From: Cohaesibacter haloalkalitolerans
GTDB lineage: Bacteria; Pseudomonadota; Alphaproteobacteria; Rhizobiales; Cohaesibacteraceae
DNA length: 64,000 nucleotides
Assembly: GCF_003574655.1 (NCBI RefSeq)
Contig: NZ_QNUM01000001.1
Location: 744,001 to 808,000, forward strand
Reading direction: 5' to 3'
Within the stretch, counting starts at the first letter, position 1, and every line of letters starts with the position of its first letter. Both the position numbers and the translations under genes were made by a program. Positions 25,940 to 34,473 of this stretch are shown here, piece by piece. Below the pieces are notes generated by a model, which saw only the letters and a list, made by a program, of their open reading frames with translations, made no database searches and was not told the origin of the DNA.

Positions 25940-26668
25940 ATGTCCAAGGTTGCAGTCGTAACGGGCGGGACAAGAGGAATAGGCGAGGCAATCTGCATCG
26001 CCCTGAAGGAGGCTGGTTTCTTTGTTGCTGCCAACTATGGTGGCAATGACGAAAGTGCGCGGGCTTTCACCGAACGCACCGGCATCAAGGCCTACAAGTG
26101 GGATGTCGGCAATTTCGAGGCCTGTCAGGCTGGCCTCAAGCAGGTCGAGCAGGATCTGGGGATCATCGACATCGTGGTCAACAACGCCGGTATCACGCGG
26201 GACAGCATGCTGCACAAGATGGAGCTGGACCAGTGGCACGAGGTCATCAATGTCAACCTCAACTCGATGTATTACATGACCAAGCCAATCATCGACGAGA
26301 TGCGGGCACGGGGCCATGGGCGGATCATCAATATCTCGTCGATCAATGGTCAGAAGGGGCAGATGGGCCAGACCAACTATTCGGCGGCCAAGGCCGGGGT
26401 CATCGGCTTCACCAAGGCGCTGGCCCAGGAAGTGGCCCGCAAGGGGATTACGGTCAACTGCATCTGCCCGGGCTACATCGATACGGACATGGTGTCTGCG
26501 GTGCCGGAAAAGGTGCTGGAGAGCATTGTGGCCAACATCCCGGTCGGTCGGCTGGGGCAGGCTGAAGAAATTGCAGCCATGGTTGCCTTCCTGGCATCCG
26601 AGCAGGCGGCCTTCATTACCGGCTCGGTGATGACGATCAACGGCGGTCAGTATATCGCGAATGGCTAA
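25940..26668 (+). CDS. phaB: acetoacetyl-CoA reductase
   Basis: A 242-residue short-chain dehydrogenase that reduces acetoacetyl-CoA to (R)-3-hydroxybutyryl-CoA with NADPH, the second step of PHB synthesis. It has the nucleotide motif GGTRGIGEA at residues 9-17, NNAGIT, the catalytic Y147 and K151 in NYSAAKAG, and the PhaB-type segments SMYYMTKPIIDEM and GYIDTDMV. Length matches PhaB. FabG is an alternative, but the sequence around INGQKGQMGQTNYSAAKAG is the PhaB form. A Shine-Dalgarno GAGAGAG precedes the ATG. phaR lies upstream and divergent; no phaA is adjacent. Confidence 0.93.
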   Translation: MSKVAVVTGGTRGIGEAICIALKEAGFFVAANYGGNDESARAFTERTGIKAYKWDVGNFEACQAGLKQVEQDLGIIDIVVNNAGITRDSMLHKMELDQWHEVINVNLNSMYYMTKPIIDEMRARGHGRIINISSINGQKGQMGQTNYSAAKAGVIGFTKALAQEVARKGITVNCICPGYIDTDMVSAVPEKVLESIVANIPVGRLGQAEEIAAMVAFLASEQAAFITGSVMTINGGQYIANG

Positions 26669-26680
26669 ATTTTAGCCATT
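26660..26680 (+). terminator. hairpin over the phaB stop codon
   Basis: A perfect 9-bp stem (AATGGCTAA with TTAGCCATT) and 3-base loop that includes the TAA stop. No T-run follows directly, and a conventional terminator lies 24 bases further on. Confidence 0.5.
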
Positions 26681-26703
26681 GCCTAAAAATCGTTTGATAA
26701 CAA

Positions 26704-26740
26704 GCTGCAGGAGCTTTTCTTCTGCAGCATTTTTGTTTTT
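26704..26740 (+). terminator. phaB terminator
   Basis: GCTGCAGGAG pairs with CTTCTGCAGC (one mismatch) over a 5-base loop, followed by ATTTTTGTTTTT. Confidence 0.85.
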
Positions 26741-26813
26741 GCTGTGGCGTTCGCCAAGGGAACAAGCCAAAACGGCGTCTCGCCAACACGACTTCAAGCA
26801 TATCGGAGCTTTC

Positions 26814-27695
26814 ATGTCCCCCCGCCTCATTGCAACGTTGATCGGCTTTTCCGCCATCCTGATGTGGTCGCTTCTTGCTGTCTTCACGGTGTGGAGCGGA
26901 ACGGTGCCGCCGTTCCAGCTGACCGCCCTGTCGTTTGTGGTCGGCGGACTGGTGGGGCTTTTGAGCTGGATCCGTCGCCCCGGAGCTATCCGGGCGCTGC
27001 GGCAGCCGTGGCCGGTCTGGTGCCTGGGGGTGCTGGGTATTTTCGGCTACCATGCCGCCTATTACTTTGCCCTGCGCATGGCACCGCCAGTGGAGGCGGG
27101 TCTGGTGAACTATCTCTGGCCGCTGCTGATTGTGGTCTTTTCATCATTCCTGCCCGGGGAGCGGCTGCGCTGGTTCCACGCCGGGGGCGCGCTGCTCGGT
27201 CTGGCCGGTGCAGTGCTGGTGGTCTCCAAGGGGCGGTCGATTTCGATTGAGCCGCAATACCTCACCGGCTATGCCGCCGCGCTGTTTGCCGCGCTGGTGT
27301 GGTCGAGCTATTCGGTGCTGTCGCGGCGCTTTGCCAATGTGCCGACCGACATTGTCGTCGGCTTCTGCTTTGTCGCTGCGGCTTTGAGTGGTGTGGCGCA
27401 TCTGCTGTTCGAGACGACGGTCTGGCCGGATACGCCGCTGCAATGGCTGGCGACCATCGGGTTGGGGCTTGGGCCAGCGGGCGGAGCCTTCTATGTCTGG
27501 GACTATGGTGTCAAGCATGGTGACATTCAGGTGCTGGGGGCGTCAGCCTATGCTGCTCCGCTGCTCTCCACGGGGCTGCTGATCCTTGCCGGTATCTCCG
27601 ATTTCACCGTGATCATCGGCGCGGCAGCGCTGCTGATCACCTGTGGTGCCGTGCTGGCCTCCAAGGACATGCTGTTCGGCGGCAAGAAAGGCTGA
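26814..27695 (+). CDS. EamA-family exporter (YddG-like)
   Basis: A 293-residue inner-membrane protein of the drug/metabolite transporter superfamily with ten hydrophobic segments arranged as two EamA repeats (about 5-135 and 150-285). The sequence YYFALRMAPPVEAGLVNYLWPLLIV resembles YddG-type aromatic amino acid exporters. Substrate is inferred from that likeness only. GGAG lies five bases before the ATG at 26814. The gene follows the phaB terminator and converges on znuB. Confidence 0.82.
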   Translation: MSPRLIATLIGFSAILMWSLLAVFTVWSGTVPPFQLTALSFVVGGLVGLLSWIRRPGAIRALRQPWPVWCLGVLGIFGYHAAYYFALRMAPPVEAGLVNYLWPLLIVVFSSFLPGERLRWFHAGGALLGLAGAVLVVSKGRSISIEPQYLTGYAAALFAALVWSSYSVLSRRFANVPTDIVVGFCFVAAALSGVAHLLFETTVWPDTPLQWLATIGLGLGPAGGAFYVWDYGVKHGDIQVLGASAYAAPLLSTGLLILAGISDFTVIIGAAALLITCGAVLASKDMLFGGKKG

Positions 27696-27698
27696 TCG

Positions 27699-27720
27699 GC
27701 TCCCCGGCTGACCGGGGAGC
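27699..27720. terminator. strong hairpin between convergent EamA and znuB genes
   Basis: A perfect 9-bp stem, GCTCCCCGG with CCGGGGAGC, and CTGA loop. It lacks a T-run on either side, so it may stabilise 3' ends or stop transcription with help. Confidence 0.6.
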
Positions 27721-27727
27721 GCATGGC

Positions 27728-28534
27728 TCATCGCGTGCGCAGGGCGCGTGCCAGTGGGGCCACTGCCAGCGACAGCAGGAACAGCAGAAATGCCCCCAGA
27801 ACGATGGACGGGCCAGGGTTTGAATCCCACAGCAGCGACATGTTCAGCCCCAGAATGGCCGCAAGACAGGCCATGAAGGCCGCCAGAATGGCCATAGCTT
27901 CCGGGCTGCGGGCAAACTGTCTGGCGCTGGCGGCCGGGATGATCAGCAGCGATGTGATGAGCAGGGCGCCAATCAGCTTCATGGCCACTGCGATGACCAG
28001 TGCAATCAAGAGGATGAACACCAGATTGGCCCGCCGTGTCGGCAGGCCCTCGGCCGATGCAATGTCGTTGCTGACGGTGGCGGCCAGCAGGCTCTGCCAG
28101 TGCAGCAGCAACAGGCCAAGCACGACAACGCCGCCGCCCCAGATAAGCGCCAGATCGCCGCGGGTGATTGACAGGATGTCGCCGAACAGCAGGGTCATGA
28201 CATCGACCCGCAGCCATGCCATGAAGCCGAGTGAAATGAGACCGATGGACAGGGAGGCGTGGGAAAGGATGCCGAGCAGGGTATCGCTTGACAGCCGGTC
28301 CAGCTTTTCAAGGCCGTAGAGCGCCAGCGCAATGGCGATGGAAATGGCAAATACCCCCCAGAAGGGCAGCAGGTCCATCATCAGGCTGAGCGCGATGCCA
28401 AGCAGAGCTGCGTGAGACATGGTTTCGCCGAAATAGGCCATGCGGCGCCAGACGATGAAGCAGCCAAGCGGGCCTGACACCAGGGCAATGCCGATGCCGC
28501 CGAGCAGGGCGCGCATGAAAAAGTCATCGAGCAT
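27728..28534 (-). CDS. znuB: zinc ABC importer permease ZnuB
   Basis: A 268-residue inner-membrane permease of the ABC-3 metal family. It begins MLDDFFMRALLGGIGIALVSGPLGCFIVWRRMAYFGE, whose GPLGCFIVWRRMAYFG core is typical of ZnuB. About eight helices follow, with SHAALLGIALS and IALVIAVAMKLIGALLITSLLIIPAA conserved. It forms the high-affinity zinc channel with ZnuC. The start at 28534 lies inside the end of znuC (11-base overlap), so they are coupled. A Zur box precedes the pair. Confidence 0.94.
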   Translation of the reverse strand: MLDDFFMRALLGGIGIALVSGPLGCFIVWRRMAYFGETMSHAALLGIALSLMMDLLPFWGVFAISIAIALALYGLEKLDRLSSDTLLGILSHASLSIGLISLGFMAWLRVDVMTLLFGDILSITRGDLALIWGGGVVVLGLLLLHWQSLLAATVSNDIASAEGLPTRRANLVFILLIALVIAVAMKLIGALLITSLLIIPAASARQFARSPEAMAILAAFMACLAAILGLNMSLLWDSNPGPSIVLGAFLLFLLSLAVAPLARALRTR

Positions 28535-29357
28535 GGTGGTGTCCTTCGTGATCTTCGTGATGGTGATGATCAGCGGTGCAGCTATGGGGCTCCCCGCCTG
28601 CAGTGGCTGCGAGAGGCGCTGACTCTTCTTGGTCGACATCATGGAAATGGCCGTGCCGGTGGCCGTAAGGAGCCATCGTCTGCAGGCCGCGCGTGCCGAA
28701 CAGGCGCTGATAGTCAGGGCTTTGCTCGACGACGGTCGGCTGTCCGGAGCAGCACACATGGGTGTTGAGGCAGATGACCCGGTTGGAGGCGCGCATCACC
28801 ATATGCAGGTCATGGGAGACCAGCAGGATGCCGCAGTTGTATTTGTTGCGGATGGTTTCGATGAGCTGGTAGAGGGCGATCTCGCCCAGATAGTCCACGC
28901 CCTGCACCGGTTCGTCGAGCACCATCAGCTCGGGTTTGCGGATGATGGCGCGGGCCAGCAGCACGCGCTGCATCTCGCCGCCGGAAAGGGAGTGGATATT
29001 GTCGTTGATCTTGTGCGCCACACCGGTTTCACCGAGAGCGGCGATGATCCGGTCGTGGGAATAGCGGCCGGTCAGTTGCATCAGCCGCTTGACTGTCAGG
29101 GGCAGGGTCCTGTCGATGACCAGCTTTTGCGGCACATAGCCCAGATTGAGCTTTTTCTTGCGCTTGACGGTTCCGGAGGCGATCGGCAGCAGCCCCAGAA
29201 GGGCCTTCAGCAGGGTCGTCTTGCCACCGCCGTTGGGGCCGATGATCGTTACAATTTCATTTGCACTCACCGAAACGGAGACGTTGTCCAGCAAGGTCTT
29301 GCCGTCAGCGCGGACCGATATGTCGGTTCCAGCGAGTAGGGGGTCGGAATGAGTCAC
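28524..29357 (-). CDS. znuC: zinc ABC importer ATP-binding protein ZnuC
   Basis: A 277-residue ATPase. Walker A is GPNGGGKTT (residues 40-48), the signature LSGGEMQRVLLARA, and Walker B LMVLDEPVQGVD, a ZnuC-like form. The C-terminus is histidine-rich (H-rich segments at GHRHGHFHD and DHHHHEDHEGHHH), which could sense or buffer zinc at the cytoplasmic face. A Zur box lies 40-54 bases upstream. The periplasmic binding protein gene znuA, usually divergent here, is absent; the next gene upstream is the unrelated amaB. Confidence 0.95.
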   Translation of the reverse strand: MTHSDPLLAGTDISVRADGKTLLDNVSVSVSANEIVTIIGPNGGGKTTLLKALLGLLPIASGTVKRKKKLNLGYVPQKLVIDRTLPLTVKRLMQLTGRYSHDRIIAALGETGVAHKINDNIHSLSGGEMQRVLLARAIIRKPELMVLDEPVQGVDYLGEIALYQLIETIRNKYNCGILLVSHDLHMVMRASNRVICLNTHVCCSGQPTVVEQSPDYQRLFGTRGLQTMAPYGHRHGHFHDVDQEESAPLAATAGGEPHSCTADHHHHEDHEGHHHAR

Positions 29358-29396
29358 GAGCGTTCAATCTTGACTGATAATGGGTCGATGCGGGGA

Positions 29397-29411
29397 TGTT
29401 ACATTATAACA
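29397..29411 (-). promoter_or_regulatory. Zur box upstream of znuCB
   Basis: TGTTACATTATAACA has 5-bp perfect arms (TGTTA/TAACA) and fits the alphaproteobacterial Zur consensus (TGTTAT-like dyad with ATAACA). It sits in the znuC promoter region, 40 bases before the start. Zur is encoded at 13.6 kb. Confidence 0.75.
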
Positions 29412-29449
29412 TATAATGCAAAGTGCAAGCGTTGCGAGACACATAACAC

Positions 29450-29477
29450 AAAAAAGGGCCGCGAGCGGCCCTTTTCT
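29450..29477 (-). terminator. amaB terminator (bidirectional)
   Basis: A perfect 10-bp stem, AAAAGGGCCG with CGGCCCTTTT, and CGAG loop. T-runs occur on both strands. It ends the minus-strand aldehyde dehydrogenase gene and shields the znuCB promoter. Confidence 0.9.
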
Positions 29478-29529
29478 GGTATTCCTGATATTGGCTTGCG
29501 GCAATGGGGTAGCCGCAGGTTTTCAACGA

Positions 29530-31044
29530 TCAGACGTCGAAGGAAACACCCTGTGCCAGCGGCAGCGCCGTGGAGTAGTTGACGGTGTTGGTTGCACGAC
29601 GCATATAGCCTTTCCATGCGTCGGAGCCGGATTCGCGGCCACCGCCGGTTTCCTTTTCGCCGCCGAAGGCGCCGCCGATTTCAGCGCCGGACGGCCCGAT
29701 GTTGACGTTGCAGATGCCGCAATCGGATCCAGCTGCGCTCATGAACAGTTCGGCTTCGCGCATATTCAGTGTGAAGATGCAGGAAGACAGGCCTTGCGGC
29801 ACTTCGTTGTGCAGCTTGATGGCTTCCTCGAAGGTCTTGTAGGTCATGACATAGAGGATCGGGGCAAAGGTTTCGGTCTTGACCACATCGCTCTGACCCG
29901 GCATTTCGGCAATGGCCGGACGGACATAGAAGCCGCCATCAAAGCCGTCGACTGCTACGCGTTCGCCGCCGGTGACGGAGCCGCCCTGTGCCTTGGCCTT
30001 GGAGAGGGCATCCTGCATCATCGTGAAGGCGGCTTCATCAATCAACGGACCAACCAGCGTGCCAGCTTCCAGCGGGGTGCCGACTGGCAGGGTGCCATAG
30101 GCCTTTTTCAACTGCGGGACCAGCTTGTCGACAATGCTCTCATGGACGATGAGACGGCGCAGCGAGGTGCAGCGCTGACCGGCGGTGCCAACAGCAGAGA
30201 AGCAGATGGCGCGAACGGCCATGTCAAGGTCGGCGCTTGGTGCCACGACCATGGCATTGTTGCCGCCCAGTTCCAGAATGGAGCGACCGAAACGGGCTGC
30301 AACGCGCGGGCCCACTGCCTTGCCCATGCGGGTGGAGCCGGTGGCCGAGATGATCGGTACGAGCGGATTGTCGACCAGCGCCTCACCGGTGGCCGGGCCG
30401 CCAATGATAACCTGGCTGAGGTTGGCCGGAGCGGCCTCGAAGCTGTCGGTGACGCTCTTCAGGATCGCTTCGCAGGCAAGGGCCGTCAGCGGGGTTTTCT
30501 CGGATGGTTTCCAGATCACGCTGTCGCCGCAGACAAGGGCCAGACATGTGTTCCAGGACCAGACGGCTACCGGGAAGTTGAAGGCGGAGATGACGCCGCA
30601 GACGCCCATCGGGTGCCAGGTTTCCATCATCCGGTGGCCGGGGCGTTCAGACGCGATGGTCTTGCCATAGAGCATACGGGACTGACCAACGGCGAAATCG
30701 CAGATGTCGATCATTTCCTGCACTTCGCCAAGGCCCTCGGAGAGGATCTTGCCAGCTTCGATGGAAACCAGACGGCCAAGGGCTTCCTTGTGCTTGCGCA
30801 GCTCGACACCCAACAGGCGCACCAGTTCGCCGCGGACCGGAGCCGGAACCGTGCGCCATGTGAGGAAAGCCGCATGGGCGGCGTCAACGGCCTTGTTCAT
30901 GTCTTCGGCGGTCTGCTCGGCAACGGAGCCGATGACCGACCCGTCAATCGGGCTGGTGACCGTGATGGAACCGGCGAGTTTGGCGGTATCGACGCCCATG
31001 GCGTCAAGCAGGGTTTTTGCTTCTGCAGCAAGAGATGAGCTCAT
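29530..31044 (-). CDS. amaB: L-piperidine-6-carboxylate / alpha-aminoadipic semialdehyde dehydrogenase
   Basis: A 504-residue NAD-dependent aldehyde dehydrogenase of the ALDH7 type, which oxidises alpha-aminoadipic semialdehyde (in equilibrium with piperideine-6-carboxylate) to aminoadipate in lysine breakdown. Marks: PMGVCGVISAFNFPVAVW, STRMGKAVG, ELGGNNAMVV, catalytic C292 in GTAGQRCTSLRR, and the C-terminal GGAFGGEKETGGGRESGSDAWK block characteristic of ALDH7/AmaB. An Lrp-type regulator is divergent, the usual context for this gene. Together with gcdH at 10 kb it suggests lysine degradation capacity. Confidence 0.9.
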   Translation of the reverse strand: MSSSLAAEAKTLLDAMGVDTAKLAGSITVTSPIDGSVIGSVAEQTAEDMNKAVDAAHAAFLTWRTVPAPVRGELVRLLGVELRKHKEALGRLVSIEAGKILSEGLGEVQEMIDICDFAVGQSRMLYGKTIASERPGHRMMETWHPMGVCGVISAFNFPVAVWSWNTCLALVCGDSVIWKPSEKTPLTALACEAILKSVTDSFEAAPANLSQVIIGGPATGEALVDNPLVPIISATGSTRMGKAVGPRVAARFGRSILELGGNNAMVVAPSADLDMAVRAICFSAVGTAGQRCTSLRRLIVHESIVDKLVPQLKKAYGTLPVGTPLEAGTLVGPLIDEAAFTMMQDALSKAKAQGGSVTGGERVAVDGFDGGFYVRPAIAEMPGQSDVVKTETFAPILYVMTYKTFEEAIKLHNEVPQGLSSCIFTLNMREAELFMSAAGSDCGICNVNIGPSGAEIGGAFGGEKETGGGRESGSDAWKGYMRRATNTVNYSTALPLAQGVSFDV

Positions 31045-31406
31045 CTAGGGATCTCCGGGAGGTAGGGGTTCAGGTGGTTCAGCGGTGGGAGGAAAACTGT
31101 CCACCTTTAAAATGTTGATTTTGTTGATGAAAATTTGTATGTCGGCTATGAGTATAATGAGCCAGATGCTATAGAAACAGAGGGGTATCAGGGCTGTTGT
31201 GGCAAATTGACAGTTTTGTCGGGCAAGTTGCTGGAAATTTTGGGGAATGTGTCAATTTAACGGTGGCCCCTGAGGGAAAATCATGAATAAGTGAGCATAT
31301 GATATATGGCTGGATGACAGCCTGTTCACAAGTGACTTTCGACAAGGCCGGACATTGGCCTGAAGACATGGTCCTCAAGATAGGGGCCTACTGGCAGGAG
31401 AGAGCG
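31045..31406. promoter_or_regulatory. divergent promoter region amaB / lrp-type regulator
   Basis: A 362-base AT-rich region. It contains inverted 9-base arms AAATTGACA (31204-31212) and TGTCAATTT (31250-31258), spaced 37 bases, and several AT-rich stretches. Lrp-type proteins bind such dispersed, phased sites in their own promoters. No gene is supported; the frame running upstream of 31407 lacks homology. Confidence 0.55.
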
Positions 31407-31898
31407 ATGCGGCGTGCGCTAGATGATCTGGACAGAAAACTCATTCGCCTGCTGCAGGCTGATGCGCGTCTTTCCACGTCCGAGATTGGCCGCAAGCTCG
31501 ATGTCGCCCGCTCAACTGTGCATGAGCGGATCGAACGGCTGAAGCGCGAAGGGGTGATTGATGGCTTCACGGTGTTGCTCAACAGCGATCCGATGGAAGC
31601 GCTCAACCGGGCCATCGTCTTTGTCGAGATCGACCCGAAACTGCAGGGGCCGATTGTCAAGAAGCTGGAAGACTATCCCGAGATCTCGTCCTGCTTCACA
31701 GTCAATGGGGCGTTCGATCTGTCGCTGATCGTCGAGATGCCGCAGCTGGAAGACCTCGATGCCCTGCTGGACGAGATTGGCGAAATCCAGGGGGTGGTGC
31801 GGACGATGACCAACATCATTCTGGCCAAGAAATTCGATCGCCGTCACACCCTGATCAACGAGACCGCCAAGAAGCTGTTTGGCAGCGAGCCTTTCTAG
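31407..31898 (+). CDS. Lrp/AsnC-family regulator of the adjacent aldehyde dehydrogenase
   Basis: A 163-residue Lrp/AsnC protein. The N-terminal HTH reads LDDLDRKLIRLLQADARLST and VARSTVHERIERLKREGVI; the C-terminal RAM ligand domain starts at about 70 and includes AIVFVEIDP and GAFDLSLIVEM. The start at 31407 is chosen for AGGAGAG just upstream. It is divergent from amaB, so it probably controls lysine catabolism in response to an amino acid, as known for Lrp-type regulators next to amaB or lat genes. Confidence 0.87.
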   Translation: MRRALDDLDRKLIRLLQADARLSTSEIGRKLDVARSTVHERIERLKREGVIDGFTVLLNSDPMEALNRAIVFVEIDPKLQGPIVKKLEDYPEISSCFTVNGAFDLSLIVEMPQLEDLDALLDEIGEIQGVVRTMTNIILAKKFDRRHTLINETAKKLFGSEPF

Positions 31899-31943
31899 TC
31901 CAGTCTCGTGCGGGCGATGGGCCTGCACCGTGTCACTCCAAGG

Positions 31944-32720
31944 TCAGGCATTGTCCTTGCGGGTGCGGATTTCGGCGAAAACCTCCCAATCTTCGGCGCC
32001 AGACATGCCCAGCGAGGCCTTGACGTCCTCGTCGTTGGCTCGCAGGAAGCAGTTGGTGCTCAGTTCGTCCAGAATGCTGGTCGGTACGGTCGGCAGGCCC
32101 TTGGCGCGCAACTCCCCGATTTCCTCGACCCGCTGCCTGAGTACTTCATTGTCCGGCTCGATGGTGAGGCAGAAATTGCCATTGGCCTCGGTGTATTCAT
32201 GGCCGCAGAAGACCGTGGTCTCGGGTGGCAGCTTGGCCAGCTTGTCGACGGAGAACCACATGTCTCTAAGCGTGCCCTCGAACACCCGGCCGCAGCCCAT
32301 GGCAAACAGCGTGTCGCCGGTAAAGGCCAGCTGAGCGTTCGGCAGCCAGTAGCAGATATGATCGAGCGTGTGGCCCGGCGTGCCAAGCACGAAGACTTTC
32401 TGGGAGCCGAACTTGAAGCTGTCGCCATCGGACAGGGCCTCGTCGATATGGCCGATCTTTTCGACGCTTTCTGCTGGGCCGTAGACTTTGGCGCCCGTTT
32501 CGGCCTTGATGGTCGAGAGGCCTTCCACATGGTCATAATGGTGGTGGGTGATCAGGATATGCGTGAGGGTCCAGCCGGTTTCCTTCAGAGCTGATCTGAT
32601 GGCGTTGGCTTCAGGTACGTCCACAAGAAACGTCAGATTGGCTTCGCTGTCATGGGCCAGTACAGCGTAATTGTCGGAACGGCAGGCAATGAGTTTTGTT
32701 TCAAGGGGTTGCTGCGGCAT
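31944..32720 (-). CDS. gloB: hydroxyacylglutathione hydrolase (glyoxalase II)
   Basis: A 258-residue metallo-beta-lactamase-fold enzyme that hydrolyses S-lactoylglutathione to lactate and glutathione in methylglyoxal detoxification. Metal ligands are visible: H59, H61, D63 and H64 in THHHYDH, then GTPGHT, FTGDTLF and CGHEYT. The C-terminal substrate domain has NEVLRQRVEE and PTVPTSILDELSTNCFLRA, typical of GloB. The start at 32720 gives the family N-terminus; an 8-residue extension is unsupported. Divergent from a methyltransferase-fold gene, as commonly seen in rhizobia. Confidence 0.94.
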   Translation of the reverse strand: MPQQPLETKLIACRSDNYAVLAHDSEANLTFLVDVPEANAIRSALKETGWTLTHILITHHHYDHVEGLSTIKAETGAKVYGPAESVEKIGHIDEALSDGDSFKFGSQKVFVLGTPGHTLDHICYWLPNAQLAFTGDTLFAMGCGRVFEGTLRDMWFSVDKLAKLPPETTVFCGHEYTEANGNFCLTIEPDNEVLRQRVEEIGELRAKGLPTVPTSILDELSTNCFLRANDEDVKASLGMSGAEDWEVFAEIRTRKDNA

Positions 32721-32962
32721 TGCTGAAGTCTCCGGTGATCGCATTCGCTGATATCATTGGCATTATTTACATGTTTTAAGCATGATTCCCAGAATTTAAT
32801 CTCTATATAGGGGTCGGGGCTGCGGTCTCAACCGAACTGCGAACAGTTTGTGGCTTTTGTCGCTTGGAATTGGCGGGGCAAGATGCCACATTAGGGCCGC
32901 AAGGGTCTGCAAACCGGAGACCAACGATGGGAGCCCGCCCTTGGCGGGAGTGTCTGCTTTTC

Positions 32963-33751
32963 ATGTTTCTTGATGTTCTAGACCTGAGAAATTTCTACGC
33001 CCAGCCGTTGGGGCGCGTCACTGCGCATCACGTCAACCAGCGGATCCGGGCGCTCTGGCCGAATGTCAAGGGACTGAGCGTGCTCGGGGTCGGCTATGCG
33101 CCACCCTATATCCGCAGCATGCGCACCAGCGCCGAGCGGACATTGGCCTTCATGCCTTCTCGTCAGGGGGCTGTCTACTGGCCCTCCACCGGGGCGTCAC
33201 TGACGGCGCTGGTGGAAAGCAATGAACTGCCGCTGCCGGATGCCAGCATCGACCGGATCGTTCTGGTGCATATGCTGGAGCTGGTGGACAATCCGGCCGA
33301 GCATCTGCGCGAGATCTGGCGGGTGTTGACGCCCGGAGGCCGGCTGATGATCGTGGTGCCCAATCGCCGCGGGGTCTGGGCCCGGATGGAGCATTCGCCG
33401 TTCGCCTATGGGCGTCCCTTCTCCAAGCGACAGTTGACCCATCTGTTGCGCGATACCATGTTCACACCAACACAGTGGAATGACGGGCTCTATTTCGCGC
33501 CCTTCAAGCGTCAGCGCTTTCTGGGGTCGGCTCAGCTCTGGGAACGGATCGGTGCCCAATGCTGGCCAGCCTTTTCCGGTGTGCTGATTGTCGAGGCGAC
33601 AAAGCTTCTGGCGCAGGGGCTGGTGAGCAAGGAGGTCAATATGGCCAAGACCAGCTTCCGGCCGGTTTTTCTGCCGGTGCCAAACCTGCCAGCGGCAGGG
33701 GGGCATTTCCCCACGCTCAATGCCTTTTCATCCCCTGAGGCCGATACCTGA
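32963..33751 (+). CDS. class I SAM-dependent methyltransferase domain protein
   Basis: A 262-residue cytoplasmic protein. The Rossmann-like methyltransferase fold shows motif I in altered form (LSVLGVGYAPPYIRSM instead of a glycine-rich loop), the acidic motif around LPLPDASIDRIVLVHMLELV, and REIWRVLTPGGRLMIVVPNRRG. This is the group found next to gloB in alphaproteobacteria; its substrate is unknown. The C-terminal 60 residues are basic and proline-rich. The start is uncertain; ATG 32963 is chosen because similarity begins there. Confidence 0.82.
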   Translation: MFLDVLDLRNFYAQPLGRVTAHHVNQRIRALWPNVKGLSVLGVGYAPPYIRSMRTSAERTLAFMPSRQGAVYWPSTGASLTALVESNELPLPDASIDRIVLVHMLELVDNPAEHLREIWRVLTPGGRLMIVVPNRRGVWARMEHSPFAYGRPFSKRQLTHLLRDTMFTPTQWNDGLYFAPFKRQRFLGSAQLWERIGAQCWPAFSGVLIVEATKLLAQGLVSKEVNMAKTSFRPVFLPVPNLPAAGGHFPTLNAFSSPEADT

Positions 33752-33819
33752 GGGCCCGATATCTAAGGGATAGGGTTTTCCGTTGCGTCTATGGTCTTGC
33801 GCAGTTCCTTGGGCTTGCC

Positions 33820-34473
33820 TCAGTGCTTGCGGCTCAACAGAAAGATGGCCTGTTCGGCGAACAGGTTCCAGAACCACCATGGGGCGGAGAAGGAAATGCG
33901 CTCGCCGTTGCCCTGCAGCCCGTGGGCCTTTTCGATGTCGGCATCGACCTCCCGGCACAGATTGACGAAATCCCGAACCGTGCAGAAATGGATGTTCGGC
34001 GTGTCGTACCATGTGTAGGGCAGGTAGTCGTTGACCGGCATCGTGCCGTGCAGCAGGAGGTCGGTGCGGACCCGCCAGTGGCCGAAATTGGGGAAGGAGA
34101 CGATTGCCTTGCGGCCGATGCGCAACAGGTGCTCCAGCACCAGCTTGGGGTTGCGGGTGGCCTGAATGGTCTGGCTGAGGATCACATAGTCGAAGCTGTC
34201 GTCGGGGTAATAGATCAGGTCTTCGTCGGCGTCGCCCTGAATGACCGAGAGCCCACGCGCGACGCCTTTGTTGACGCCCTTCTGGGACAGCTCGATCCCG
34301 CGGCCTTCCACTTGGCGGCTGTCGCGCAGCAGCTCAAGCAGAGCGCCATCGTCACTGCCCACGTCGAGGATCTTGGTGCCCGGCTCGATGAGATCGGCAA
34401 CCAGCTCGAAGTCAATGCGGGTGTTGTCGGCGCGGCCGCCGACAATGAGCGGCTTCTTTTCTGATCTGCTCAT
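33820..34473 (-). CDS. metW: methionine biosynthesis protein MetW
   Basis: A 217-residue methyltransferase-fold protein that works with MetX and is needed for full homoserine acylation activity in several proteobacteria. SAM-type motif I is [41 protein letters not shown] and [11 protein letters not shown] are hallmarks of MetW, as are [17 protein letters not shown] and the C-terminal [13 protein letters not shown]. It overlaps the metX stop by four bases (ATGA), so the pair is translationally coupled. Confidence 0.95.
   Translation of the reverse strand: MSRSEKKPLIVGGRADNTRIDFELVADLIEPGTKILDVGSDDGALLELLRDSRQVEGRGIELSQKGVNKGVARGLSVIQGDADEDLIYYPDDSFDYVILSQTIQATRNPKLVLEHLLRIGRKAIVSFPNFGHWRVRTDLLLHGTMPVNDYLPYTWYDTPNIHFCTVRDFVNLCREVDADIEKAHGLQGNGERISFSAPWWFWNLFAEQAIFLLSRKH

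Noticed and set aside
25522-26034. Minus-strand frame of 170 codons overlapping the phaB start
   Set aside because: Overlaps phaB and the long gap, with no motif or plausible start; treated as non-coding.
29416-31038. Plus-strand frame of 540 codons opposite amaB
   Set aside because: Antisense shadow; composition biased to Gly, Arg and Ala without motifs, while the minus strand encodes a full ALDH7 enzyme.
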